Source: JANPJV01 sp031425695
Lineage (GTDB): Bacteria; Pseudomonadota; Gammaproteobacteria; Xanthomonadales; SZUA-5
DNA: 49,089 bases
Direction of reading: 5' to 3'
Assembly (NCBI GenBank): GCA_031425695.1
Contig: JANPJV010000283.1
Coordinates: forward strand, 1-49,089
Position numbers and translations under genes: made by a program. The notes below the pieces were generated by a model that saw only the letters and a program-made list of their open reading frames with translations, ran no database searches and was not told the DNA's origin. Shown here one piece after another: positions 35,997 through 44,588 of the stretch (the stretch's first letter is position 1; every line of letters starts with the position of its first letter).

Positions 35997-36407
35997 CTAC
36001 TGCGGTGGCTCGTCCGTCGACGAATCCTCGCCCCGCACCTGCCCGGTCATGACGGCCCATTCGCCAAACTTGTCGAGGTAGACGGCCGCCTCGCGTTTAC
36101 GGCGGACAGCCTGGGTCTTGTCGTTGTAATACGTGCGCACCGTGAAATCGACGATTGCAGCGGTGACGGCGCCGTCGGGCGGAATCCCGTTGATCGCATC
36201 CTGCTCGTTGGCCGGATGGGTGCTGCCGAACTTGATCTCGTTGAATTCTATGGTCGCGCGCGGCGAGAAATTGTCACCCGATTTCTCCCAGCTTGCCCGC
36301 ATCGCCTTTTCAACGTCTTCGCGCGTGGGCTGTGCTCCGCTGCTGCCGCAGGCGCACAACAGGACCACGACCAGCACCGCCGACAGCCAATGACGCATCG
36401 TCTGCAT
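35997..36407 (-). CDS. Small lipoprotein of unknown function
   Basis: Encodes 136 aa. GAGGAAAG precedes the ATG at 36407. The signal VLVVVLLCACGSS contains a lipobox-like LCAC with likely lipidated Cys at about 18-20. The mature part (REDVEKAMRASWEKSG, then FTVRTYYNDKTQAVRRKREAAVYLDKFGEWAV) is a compact alpha/beta unit unlike any family I can name. Confidence 0.72.
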   Translation of the reverse strand: MQTMRHWLSAVLVVVLLCACGSSGAQPTREDVEKAMRASWEKSGDNFSPRATIEFNEIKFGSTHPANEQDAINGIPPDGAVTAAIVDFTVRTYYNDKTQAVRRKREAAVYLDKFGEWAVMTGQVRGEDSSTDEPPQ

Positions 36408-36694
36408 GATCTTTCCTCAATCTGGGTCTAGGCGCCGGGCACGAGCGCCAGCGCTGGTGCCTCAGACTGCCTGCAACGCCCTGAATATGTTGGCCGCCAT
36501 GGGTCTTTAAACGGAAATAATTGCATCGCACGGAGGGCGCCTTTGGACCGAGCACTTCGCGCGCCGCGGGCGATGTCCAAAAAACACCATTCGCCCGGGA
36601 TATGCCTCAGGGGCTTCGCTTCCCGCCCGGCATTTGCTCGCGGATCGCCCGATTCGGGCGCCAGGATGGGTGACTCACTCGAGTCGACCCACGC

Positions 36695-37480
36695 ATGCCC
36701 TGGACCTTTGCACACCCTGCCGCGGTTTTGCCGCTGCGCCGGATTGCGGATGCGGGCTATCTCTCGTTTCCGGCACTGCTGGCAGGCTGCCTTACGCCGG
36801 ATGTCGTTTACCATCTCGGGCTTTGGAACTTCGGACGGTTCACGCATTCGCCTTTTGGCGTGATGATTGTCGACGTTCCCGCCGGATTGCTGCTGTTGAG
36901 TTGCAGCAGCTGGCTACGCCAGCCGATAGCCGCGCTGTTGCCAGAGCCCCACCGCAGCGCGCTCCTGCGCGTGCAGTTTCTGGCGCGGGGACGGCGTCGC
37001 GTGGGCGTCATGCTGCTGTCGCTGGCGATTGGCGCGGGCACGCATCTGCTGTGGGATGCCTTCACCCATCAGGACGCGTTTTTCGTACGCATCTTCGAGT
37101 GGCTTGGTTGGCCAGTGCGCGCGCTCGGGCACGAAATCAGCGTATTCCATTTGCTCCAGCACGGTGGCACGCTGGTCGGGGTGTCAGCGCTGGTGATCAG
37201 CTATCGCCGACATCTCGCAAAAGACGCGCCGATGGCCCCGACGACGACGTTACGACCCATCCACGCTCACGCGTTGCTGCTTGGAATGGCGGCGCTGGCG
37301 ATTGCGATCGCATTGCCGATCGCACTCCGTGCTGCGCTCGATGGCGACGGCCAGTTGAACCTGCAGAAGCTGCTTGTCCGGCAAGTCGCGTATTCGAGCA
37401 GCGCGTTCCTGGTCGTGTTGAGCGTGGTCGCGTTGATTTGTCTGTGGCTTCGGCGGCGCCTGGGAATGCCGCGAAAGTGA
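36695..37480 (+). CDS. DUF4184-family membrane protein
   Basis: Encodes 261 aa. It begins MPWTFAHPAAVLPLRR and contains LLAGCLTPDVVYH, RFTHSPFGV and GAGTHLLWDAFTHQDAFFV. These histidine- and aspartate-bearing blocks define DUF4184, a membrane family that resembles metal-dependent membrane hydrolases. At least four transmembrane segments are visible. Function unknown. It is convergent with the REC-EAL gene. Confidence 0.82.
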   Translation: MPWTFAHPAAVLPLRRIADAGYLSFPALLAGCLTPDVVYHLGLWNFGRFTHSPFGVMIVDVPAGLLLLSCSSWLRQPIAALLPEPHRSALLRVQFLARGRRRVGVMLLSLAIGAGTHLLWDAFTHQDAFFVRIFEWLGWPVRALGHEISVFHLLQHGGTLVGVSALVISYRRHLAKDAPMAPTTTLRPIHAHALLLGMAALAIAIALPIALRAALDGDGQLNLQKLLVRQVAYSSSAFLVVLSVVALICLWLRRRLGMPRK

Positions 37481-37513
37481 TCACGCCAGCCGCCAGCGAC
37501 CAGCAGCCGCGCG

Positions 37514-38740
37514 TCACCCGCTTCGGACCGCCCACGCAGGGTGCGGGTCGCCTTCGCGCTTCCAGCGATGATCCCAGGCGAGGAATTCCGGGTACGGCAT
37601 CGGTCTGGCAACGAAATAGCCCTGGATCATGTCGCAATTGAGGCGGCTCAGCAGATCGAAGTCGGCGCGGGTTTCCACGCCCTCGGCAACCGAGTCGAGG
37701 CGAAGTTTCCGGGCCATCTTCAAGCTCGATCGAAGGATCACTCGCGCGGTCGGATCCTTGGTCGCATTCATCACGAAGGAGCGATCGATCTTGAGCTCGG
37801 TAAAGGCGATGCGGGTGAGCTGCTGCATCGACGAATAGCCGGTGCCGTAGTCATCGATCGACAGGCCGAAGCCTTTCATCCGCAGTCGCGCGAGATTCTC
37901 GAGCGCCTTGCCGACATCGGTGGTTGCGCTGGATTCGGTGACCTCCAGAATCATGTGCGCCGGGTCCAGGCCCTCGCGCCGCACGAGCTCGGTCACGCGC
38001 TCGGCGATGTCCACGTCGATAAGTGAAATGGCCGACAGGTTGACCGAAACGGTGACATCGATCCCGGCCCCGCGCCACGCACGGCAGCTGGCAGCGGATT
38101 TCTTCAGCATCACCCAGGAGATTTCGTCGATCAGCCCGCCAGACTCCATGGTGCCGATGAAGCAGACCGGCATGACCAGTCCCAGGCGCGGGTGGTTCCA
38201 GCGCGCAAGCGCTTCGGCGCCCTTGACCTTGCCGGTTGCCAGATGGATCTTGGGCTGGAAATGGGGCTCGAATTCGTCGTTGCGCAGTCCAGTGGCAATC
38301 TCTTCCAGGGAGAAGATCGGCGCGGGCGGCTCGATGACTTCCGTATCCGCGGGTTGGTACAGCTGCAGCAGAGGCAGCAGCTTGCGCGGTGTCAGCGGCT
38401 TTTCGAGCACCCCCAGCAGGCGGATGCCGTAGGCCTCGGCCATGGTTGCGATCGACGCCAGCAGTTTGCGCTCGAGCGCGCTGGCAAGAATGATCGCGAT
38501 GCGCGCCCCGCTCTCTCCAAGATGGCGCACGAACTCCATGCCGTCCATGCCATCCATGTCGAGATCGCTGATCACGATGTCGACGGGACGGCTCGGGTCG
38601 CGCAGGATGGTCAGGGCGCCATGGCCGTCCTCGGCTTGGTACACCGTCTGTGCACCCATGCCTTCCAGGGTCCGCAACCATTCCCGGCGCTGGAATGCGT
38701 GATCCTCGGTGATCAGGAAACGCAGATTGGCACACGACAT
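37514..38740 (-). CDS. Response regulator with EAL c-di-GMP phosphodiesterase domain (RocR/VieA-like)
   Basis: Encodes 408 aa. The receiver domain has Asp59 (IVISDLDMDGMDG). The EAL domain keeps all catalytic residues: AEALARWNHP, SVNLSA, LEVTESSA, IDDYGTGYSS, LKIDRSF, AEGVE and MIQGYFVARP, so it should hydrolyse c-di-GMP. GAGGGAGA precedes the ATG at 38740. The gene starts 10 bases after the hybrid kinase stop and is almost surely its output. Architecture and order match RocS-RocR and VieS-VieA systems, which tune biofilm and virulence genes. Confidence 0.93.
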   Translation of the reverse strand: MSCANLRFLITEDHAFQRREWLRTLEGMGAQTVYQAEDGHGALTILRDPSRPVDIVISDLDMDGMDGMEFVRHLGESGARIAIILASALERKLLASIATMAEAYGIRLLGVLEKPLTPRKLLPLLQLYQPADTEVIEPPAPIFSLEEIATGLRNDEFEPHFQPKIHLATGKVKGAEALARWNHPRLGLVMPVCFIGTMESGGLIDEISWVMLKKSAASCRAWRGAGIDVTVSVNLSAISLIDVDIAERVTELVRREGLDPAHMILEVTESSATTDVGKALENLARLRMKGFGLSIDDYGTGYSSMQQLTRIAFTELKIDRSFVMNATKDPTARVILRSSLKMARKLRLDSVAEGVETRADFDLLSRLNCDMIQGYFVARPMPYPEFLAWDHRWKREGDPHPAWAVRSG

Positions 38741-38750
38741 GGTGTCTCCC

Positions 38751-41393
38751 TCAGCGGCCATCGGGGCTGCTCTCCAGCAATTCGATCCAGGCGTTCAGAC
38801 GTTGTCCTTCGCGGCGGAGGGCACCTAAGTCGGCGCTCATCGCCATCCAGTCGCCCGCCCGCCCTGCGTGCTCGACACGCTCGCAGATACGCGCCAGCTC
38901 GAGCGCTCCGATCATCCTGCTCGCGCCAGAGATCCGGTGCGCTGCACGGGTCACCGCAGCCTGGTCCAGGTCGACCACCGCGCGTTCGAGCGCGGCTGCG
39001 TCACTCTCGTTGGCACAGCGGAATGAGCTGAGGATGCTGCGCTCCACGTCCACGTCCCCGCCCGAGATCTCCGCGAGCACCGTGCGATCGAGCGCCGCAG
39101 CGTCGGCCCCACCGCTCGCTGCTGGCGGTAGCGCCGCTGCGGGCGCAGGTTCGAGATCCGGGTGACCTGACAGCGGCAGCCATTGGTCGAGCGTGCGCAG
39201 CAGTTTCGCCAAGTCCACCGGCTTGACCAGGCAGTCGTCCATGCCGGCCGCAAGGCACTCCTCGGCCTGGCCACCCAGCGCATTGGCAGTGCAGGCAACG
39301 ATCGGCGTGCGCCTTGCGCTCCGCTCCGCCTCGAGGGCGCGAATGGTCCTGGTCAGCTCGTAGCCATCCATGTCCGGCATGTTGCAGTCAGTAATGACGA
39401 TGCCGAAGGCTTTCGCACGCCACAAGGCCAGTGCCTCGACGCCGTTCGCAGCGCACTCGGCGGCATAGCCCAGCGTATTCACCTGGCGCATCAACAGCAT
39501 GCGGTTGGTTGGATGGTCGTCGACGATGAGCACAAGCGTGCCCTCAACCAGCGCCGCGGCCACTCCCGGGGGCGGGCGGCGCCCGCGCGCTATGCCTACC
39601 AGGCGTTCGTGCGCCCGTTCCGACGCCACGTTCGGCAACTCGGTGGCATCCGCGATCGGCAACGACAGCGACAGGATCATGGTCGTACCGACACCGGGTT
39701 CGCTCTCCATCTCGACGGTGCCACCCATCAGTTCGGCGAGGCGCCTGCAGATGGTCAGCCCGAGCCCGGTTCCGCCAACCTGGCGCGTGGAATCGCCGTC
39801 GCCCTGGCTGAAGGGTTGGAACAGACGCCGCTGGTTCTCCTGCGAAACCCCGATGCCCGTATCCCGCACCAGGAATCGCACCCGATCCGCGCCGTCGATG
39901 CGCGCGAGCCATTCCGCCTTGATCTCCACGTGACCCTTGGTGGTGAACTTCAGCGCGTTGCTGACGAGGTTGTTGAGAATCTGCCGCAGGCGCAACGGAT
40001 CCACACGAGTCGCCGGGCTGATCCGCGGATCGGTGCTGCGCAAGATGGGCAGGCCCCTGGCACTGGCCACGCCGGAGTAAATGTTGCGGACGCCTTCCAC
40101 AACGTCGCGGATCGAAACGACTTCAGGGCGGAGCTCGAGCTTGTCGGCCTCGATCATGGAAAAGTCGAGGATGTCATCGATGAGGCGCAACAGCGACTTG
40201 CTCGATTCGCGCACGATTGCCAGCGTGGTGGTCTGCTCGGTGTCGAGCGCCGTGAGACTGAGCAACTCCAACATCCCCAGCGCGCCATTCATGGGCGTGC
40301 GGATTTCGTGGCTCATCGTCGCCAGGAATGCGCTCTTCGCGTGATTGGCCTCGTCAGCAGCCTCTTTTGCCGCGACCAGGGCCTCCTCCAGCCGTCGCTG
40401 TTCGGAAATGTCGGCGATATAGCCGTTCTGCAGAATGCTGCCGTCCACCTGCTTCTGCAGCGAGGCTTCGTGGCGCAGGAACTGGGTGGTGCCGTCGGCG
40501 TGCCGCACGCGGTAGCTCCGACGGAATGGCTGGAGCGATTTCGTGGCGTCGGCGAGCGTCTGCATGAAACCGGGCCGATCGCGTGAATCGATGTCGTCGA
40601 CCAGGGCCGCCCAATCGGCAGGCACCTTCTTGCTGACGCTGCTGACGGCTGCGCTCATGAATTCGACGCGGGGCACCCCAACGCCGAAATGGCGCAGTTG
40701 ATACATGGCGCCGGGGAGGCTGTCAGCCATCACCCGCAGGCGCCTTTCCGATTGCTGGCGTGCGCGTGACTGCAGCAGGAACCCGAGATAGCCCGGGATC
40801 AACACGAGGAGCCCAAATACGGCCGCCGCGATCAACGCGCCGAGCTCGGTACGATGGCGGTGGTCGGCAGCCATGCGGTGATCACGCATCCTGCTGCGCT
40901 CTTCCTGTTTCAGCGCCCGGGTTATGGCGAGCATCTGTTCGCGCGCTGCGTCTCCGGCTGCGGCGGCCGCATTGATTGCTGCGTCCGCCATCTCCCGGGA
41001 ACGACGCGCGCGCTCGTCCTCGCGCATCGTCGCCTGTCGGGCCTGCGTCAATGCCTTGAGCTCGTCAAGGCGCTGAAGCTGTGTCGTGCTTTCCTGGATC
41101 AGGTTCCGCACGCTCGCGATGCCCTTTTCCAACGCAGCGAAAGCTTCGTTGCGCTCGACCGGGAACACCTCGACGGCGGAAAGCAGATATCCGCGTTGGA
41201 GCGATTCTGAGCGCTCGATGAGAGCCTCGATCCGCACCAGCCGCTGGCGCACGTTCTGGCTGTGACTGACGCGGCGCGAGGATTCCGCTTCACGGGTCGA
41301 CGCTACGTAAAGTGTCCAGCCCATGATCACGATCACCAGCGTGGCAAGCCAGAAGCTCGCATGCGCCAGGCGGCGAGTGGTCGCCGGGTTCAT
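38751..41393 (-). CDS. Hybrid sensor histidine kinase (CHASE3-PAS-HisKA-HATPase-REC-Hpt)
   Basis: Encodes 880 aa. A CHASE3-like extracytoplasmic domain (about 36-183) lies between two membrane helices (WLATLVIVIMGWTLYVA; ALIAAAVFGLLVLIPGYLG). A PAS domain (about 222-335), a DHp helix with His362 (ATMSHEIRTPMNG), HATPase (RQILNNLVSNALKF, GGTGLGLTICRRL), REC (TDCNMPDMDGYEL) and a C-terminal Hpt (AAHRISGASRMIG) follow. The full phosphorelay fits control of the adjacent REC-EAL protein. The ATG at 41393 gives a normal N-terminal helix. Further upstream starts lie in non-conserved sequence. Confidence 0.92.
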   Translation of the reverse strand: MNPATTRRLAHASFWLATLVIVIMGWTLYVASTREAESSRRVSHSQNVRQRLVRIEALIERSESLQRGYLLSAVEVFPVERNEAFAALEKGIASVRNLIQESTTQLQRLDELKALTQARQATMREDERARRSREMADAAINAAAAAGDAAREQMLAITRALKQEERSRMRDHRMAADHRHRTELGALIAAAVFGLLVLIPGYLGFLLQSRARQQSERRLRVMADSLPGAMYQLRHFGVGVPRVEFMSAAVSSVSKKVPADWAALVDDIDSRDRPGFMQTLADATKSLQPFRRSYRVRHADGTTQFLRHEASLQKQVDGSILQNGYIADISEQRRLEEALVAAKEAADEANHAKSAFLATMSHEIRTPMNGALGMLELLSLTALDTEQTTTLAIVRESSKSLLRLIDDILDFSMIEADKLELRPEVVSIRDVVEGVRNIYSGVASARGLPILRSTDPRISPATRVDPLRLRQILNNLVSNALKFTTKGHVEIKAEWLARIDGADRVRFLVRDTGIGVSQENQRRLFQPFSQGDGDSTRQVGGTGLGLTICRRLAELMGGTVEMESEPGVGTTMILSLSLPIADATELPNVASERAHERLVGIARGRRPPPGVAAALVEGTLVLIVDDHPTNRMLLMRQVNTLGYAAECAANGVEALALWRAKAFGIVITDCNMPDMDGYELTRTIRALEAERSARRTPIVACTANALGGQAEECLAAGMDDCLVKPVDLAKLLRTLDQWLPLSGHPDLEPAPAAALPPAASGGADAAALDRTVLAEISGGDVDVERSILSSFRCANESDAAALERAVVDLDQAAVTRAAHRISGASRMIGALELARICERVEHAGRAGDWMAMSADLGALRREGQRLNAWIELLESSPDGR

Positions 41394-41499
41394 GGCGCAG
41401 CCAGGCTCGTCATGCGCAATCGACCAGCAACTGATCGGGACTGCTGCGTCACGCGCGCCCAGCGCCTCGTCGAGACGCATTGGAACGTCCGGGAGCCTG

Positions 41500-42036
41500 C
41501 TACTCGGATGGCCCTTCCACCTGGACGGCCAACGGCAACTTGACGACAAACTCGCTACCCAGTCCGGGACCGGCACTGGTCGCGACGACCGTGCCGCCGT
41601 GGGCTTCGACCAACTCGCGGACCACCGTCAATCCGAGGCCCAGGCCCTCGCCATTGAACCCGGTGGCGTGGTGGTCATGGACGAAGGGCTCGAAGACTTT
41701 CCGCCGTGCATCCGCGATCGCCTGGGCCAGGCGATCCAACAGCATCACCCGGTTGGGAAGCTGCGTCAGGATATCCATATCCGAGGCGCAGGAAACCTTC
41801 TCCAGCGTTTGCGCACAATCCGCGGCCTTCTCTTCAGCGAGCTGCCGCGACGCGGACAGCTGCGCATTCTTCTCGACCAGTTGCGCCACCATGCTTTCGT
41901 CGAAAAGACCGTCGATCTCTATGACATCGAGTTGCAGCCGTTCGACTTCCGCCCGCAACTTGCCGACATCGTCCTCGAGCTTGGCAATCTCGAGTGCCGT
42001 TTTGCCGGGATTTCTGCGGTCTGGTTGGTGATTCAT
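41500..42036 (-). pseudogene. Internally deleted GGDEF-histidine kinase: coiled coil and GGDEF start fused to HATPase end
   Basis: An open frame of 178 aa. Residues 14-82 form a coiled coil and DMDILTQLPNRVMLLDRLAQ (87-106) is the unmistakable start of a GGDEF domain. At about residue 113 it switches to VFEPFVHDHHATGFNGEGLGLGLTV and SGEF-type HATPase ending (GPGLGSEFVVKLPL), the last ~65 residues of a histidine kinase. The GGDEF active site, DHp helix and N-box are absent. It lies 106 bases upstream of the hybrid kinase on the same strand. It is still open, so a residual function cannot be ruled out. Confidence 0.8.
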
Positions 42037-42292
42037 CGCGACTCGACGCTCGCAACCCGTTGCGGGCGTGCCTGCCCCAACAACTACGCCCATTCGTGTC
42101 CGCTGGGCGTGACTGCGCGCGGATGACGGCTGGGCGGAAGATGCCCGACCTAATGTGTAGGCAGCTCGCTCGGGATGATGTTGTGTGCGCTGGGCGCAGA
42201 CGCTTCAGGCGTTCTTGCTGATGGTGGGTCTGCGCTCTGCGCGGACGCTTTCTGCGCGATCGCGCGCGAGCAAGAACGCAACTTCCCGCTGA

Positions 42293-42682
42293 TCACGACA
42301 AGATCTGGCCACTCACGTAGAACCAACGGCCATCTTCACAGACAAAATCGCTGAGCTCGTGCAAGCGCATCGCACTGCCACCGCCCACCCGGTAGCGAGC
42401 AACGAACTCGACCTGGGCGTGCGTGGGATCGAGGTCGATAGAGCGCCGCACCTGCAATCCGAGCCAGCGCGTGCCGCGATCCATGTCGAGTCCCGCCGGG
42501 CGCGTCGACACATGCCAACTTGAGAGCAGAAAGTCCGAAAGGCCGAGTACGTACGCCGCATATCGTGCCCGCATCAGCGCCGCCGCATCAGGGGCCGCTG
42601 CACCGGCATGCAGCCGACCACAGCAAGCTGTGTATTGCTTTGCGCTCCTGCAGGGACACACCGCCGAGTTCACTGCGCGCAT
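42293..42682 (-). CDS. YchJ-family SEC-C protein (UPF0225)
   Basis: Encodes 129 aa. The N-terminal SEC-C metal-binding motif (VCPCRSAKQYTACCGRL, cysteines at about 9, 11, 20 and 21) and the following YLGLxDFLLSSWH-type segment are typical of YchJ, a small family of unknown function. The usual glycine in CPCGSG is Arg here. Its start is 64 bases downstream of the macro-domain gene stop. Confidence 0.85.
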   Translation of the reverse strand: MRAVNSAVCPCRSAKQYTACCGRLHAGAAAPDAAALMRARYAAYVLGLSDFLLSSWHVSTRPAGLDMDRGTRWLGLQVRRSIDLDPTHAQVEFVARYRVGGGSAMRLHELSDFVCEDGRWFYVSGQILS

Positions 42683-42746
42683 CGGTCAGCCCCTCCACAG
42701 TTCGACTTCAGTTTCGAGCGCTCGCCCAGGCAACCCGGCACTCGAC

Positions 42747-43220
42747 TCAAGCAGTCCGAGGATCGAAACGGACCACGACGACACTTGCGGCGCACTCGAT
42801 CGGCTCGAACGCCTGGAGCATGATTTCGAGCGCCGCCTCCTCGGTGTACCCGCCGACCCCAGCTCCGATGATCGGGAACGCGACGGACGCGAACGCGCGC
42901 TCCGAGACGATGGCCATCGCGGATGTCACCGAGCCGCGGATTGATTCAGGGGAAGCGCGCCAGAGCATGTTGATACCGGCCACATGGATGATGGCCTTGC
43001 AAGGCAGGCGACCGGCAGAGGTGACCACCGCACCTCCAAGTGGAATCGGACCGCACTTGCCCAGCTCCCAGAATGGCCCCAGCCCCGCCTTCCGTTTGAT
43101 TGCGCCAGCGACACCCTGGGGCAACAACAACCACCAGGGGATGATATTGCGGTTCCATGAGTTGACGAGGACGTCGACCGACTGGTCCAGCAAGTCACCC
43201 TTGACGATTCGTGGCTTCAT
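42747..43220 (-). CDS. Macro-domain protein
   Basis: Encodes 157 aa. It begins KPRIVKGDLLDQSVDVLVNSWN and ends with SVAFPIIGAGVGGYTEEAALEIML. These are the two ends of an ADP-ribose-binding macro domain, including the GxGxxxG-type phosphate loop. It may remove or read ADP-ribose marks. The insertion WWLLLPQGVAGAIKRKAG replaces the usual NxxxxxxGGVxxAI stretch. An upstream Met at 43274 is in frame but less likely. Confidence 0.82.
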   Translation of the reverse strand: MKPRIVKGDLLDQSVDVLVNSWNRNIIPWWLLLPQGVAGAIKRKAGLGPFWELGKCGPIPLGGAVVTSAGRLPCKAIIHVAGINMLWRASPESIRGSVTSAMAIVSERAFASVAFPIIGAGVGGYTEEAALEIMLQAFEPIECAASVVVVRFDPRTA

Positions 43221-43292
43221 CGCAGATCCGGAATGGAGTGTTGCCGAGCGCTGTCGAAACCAGCACTTGCTCATGCGCGTTCAAGCGCTGCC

Positions 43293-43540
43293 TCATGCCT
43301 CCAGCGCTTGGCAGACTTCCTCGATATTGTGCGCGTCAGTGCAATGACGAACGCTGCGTAGTATCCAGTGTTGTCATGCGCTCGAACGACTGGCGGGCCG
43401 TCGTCCGTGCCGCCCGCCGCCAGCGCCGAGTGATAAAAGGCGCGGACCTGCTCGCGGGTTGGTGCGAAAAGGCAGATGCAGACGCCAGGCTTTCCCTGGG
43501 ATTGAAACAGCCAGAAAGATGCGGTGCTGGTTACTCGCCA
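43293..43540 (-). pseudogene. VOC/glyoxalase-family gene remnant
   Basis: On the minus strand the frame STASFWLFQSQGKPGVCICL continues PTREQVRAFYHSALAAGGTD and ends YYAAFVI. After a one-base shift near 43340 it resumes TDAHNIEEVCQALEA and stops at 43293. This is the C-terminal half of a VOC dioxygenase/glyoxalase (normally FVxDPDGHNIE). No N-terminal half is visible. It lies in the 399-base gap between the macro-domain gene and the next gene. Confidence 0.72.
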
Positions 43541-43619
43541 CTGCTCAACACGTTCATGGCCGCGGCGAAAGACACCATCTCTCGACGATTGATTTCCTCA
43601 AACCCAATGCGACCTTGAC

Positions 43620-44054
43620 TTATACTTTTGCCTCGGCTTTAAGCCCTACCTCATTCATCAGCAGTTTCAGTGCTGCCAGGCGCGAGCCAAAAACAACATA
43701 GCGACTGGATTTATTGGTACCGGTACCGTTGACGATCTTAAGATCAAAGCTATGCCCTGAATTTTTCTCGAGATATTGGCGAACATAGCGGTGAACTTCT
43801 ATCGAATTCAACGTGCCAGTCCGTTCTCCATCTTTCAAGAACTCACACCCGAGAATACCCGCACCGCGGATATGGGGATTCAAGTACGCGACCTTCTCGT
43901 TATTGAAAAAGACGACCAGGGTGCTGGTCTCCTTTGCCGCCGTTTTCGATTCCGGCGTCAATATTTTAAAACCCAGTTTCGCGAGATCGTTAAGCAGACA
44001 GAAGCGATCGCCCTCTACTGGAGGCCCTTTATAATTCAGTGGTATTTCCAACAT
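43620..44054 (-). CDS. Orphan AT-rich gene of unknown function
   Basis: Encodes 144 aa starting MLEIPLNYKGPPVEGDRFCL. No family is recognised. It reads as a soluble alpha/beta protein with many lysines and asparagines (EKNSGHSFDLKIVNGTGTNK). By eye its base composition is clearly less GC-rich than the genes around it, and its codon use differs (many AAA, ATT, TTT). This points to recent acquisition. It is followed by a VOC remnant and preceded by a gene-free stretch with a tandem repeat. Confidence 0.65.
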   Translation of the reverse strand: MLEIPLNYKGPPVEGDRFCLLNDLAKLGFKILTPESKTAAKETSTLVVFFNNEKVAYLNPHIRGAGILGCEFLKDGERTGTLNSIEVHRYVRQYLEKNSGHSFDLKIVNGTGTNKSSRYVVFGSRLAALKLLMNEVGLKAEAKV

Positions 44055-44231
44055 AGTCGTCGTTCCATAAGTGCATTAGAATACTACCGCGAAAAGCCCA
44101 CCACCATGTTAAGCAGCCACCGCGAGAGCACGGGTCACTGCGAAGTGGTAGGACAGGGATCTCCCCCTGGTACGTTGCCGAAGCTGCTCACCGTCGCTCT
44201 GAAGCCTCACCCGGTTCGGCCGGTTCATGAT

Positions 44232-44267
44232 CTGCACGATCCCGAGAGGCTGCACGATCCCGAGAGG
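44232..44267. repeat. Perfect 18-bp tandem duplication
   Basis: CTGCACGATCCCGAGAGG occurs twice without a gap. It lies in the gene-free stretch 44055-44414 (360 bases), which otherwise contains no recognisable gene or known repeat. Confidence 0.8.
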
Positions 44268-44414
44268 CGCCGTCTGGTCACGATAGGGCCCCGCTCCGCG
44301 TTCGCTGCCGCGCTCTAAGTGAGCGACCCCCGCGCCCGGCGGCGCGGCTGCACACTCAACTTCAGCGCGCGCAAGGTCAGCCCTGCGTCGCGGAGACCTC
44401 AGGCGCCCGCGAAG

Positions 44415-44588
44415 CTACAGCCGGAACTCCCCGGTCGTCACCGCCCGCCCGGTCGCATCAATGCCCGACAGCTCCACCACCAGCCGCACCAACGCAAACA
44501 GGGCGGGATACGGATCGTCAAAGAGTGCGGGCAGCGCGGGCCGACCGGCATCCGCCACCAACAATCTTGCGCCGTCGGATTCAGCCAT
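44415..44588 (-). CDS. Small protein overlapping the nucleotidyltransferase gene
   Basis: Encodes 57 aa (MAESDGARLLVADAGRPALP ... VTTGEFRL). The start overlaps the last eight bases of the nucleotidyltransferase gene, a common sign of translational coupling. An alternative start at 44600 gives 61 aa. No domain is recognised. Whether it is a partner of that gene, for example an antitoxin, cannot be told. Confidence 0.45.
   Translation of the reverse strand: MAESDGARLLVADAGRPALPALFDDPYPALFALVRLVVELSGIDATGRAVTTGEFRL

Noticed and set aside
39183..40586. A 467-aa plus-strand frame opposite the hybrid kinase
   Set aside because: The kinase motifs on the minus strand are unambiguous, and this frame has none.
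42184..42280. Two further R4-like arms upstream of YchJ
   Set aside because: GTGTGCGCTGGGCGC and GTGGGTCTGCGCTCTG share the pattern but too few R4 core bases (GTCCGGAC is missing).
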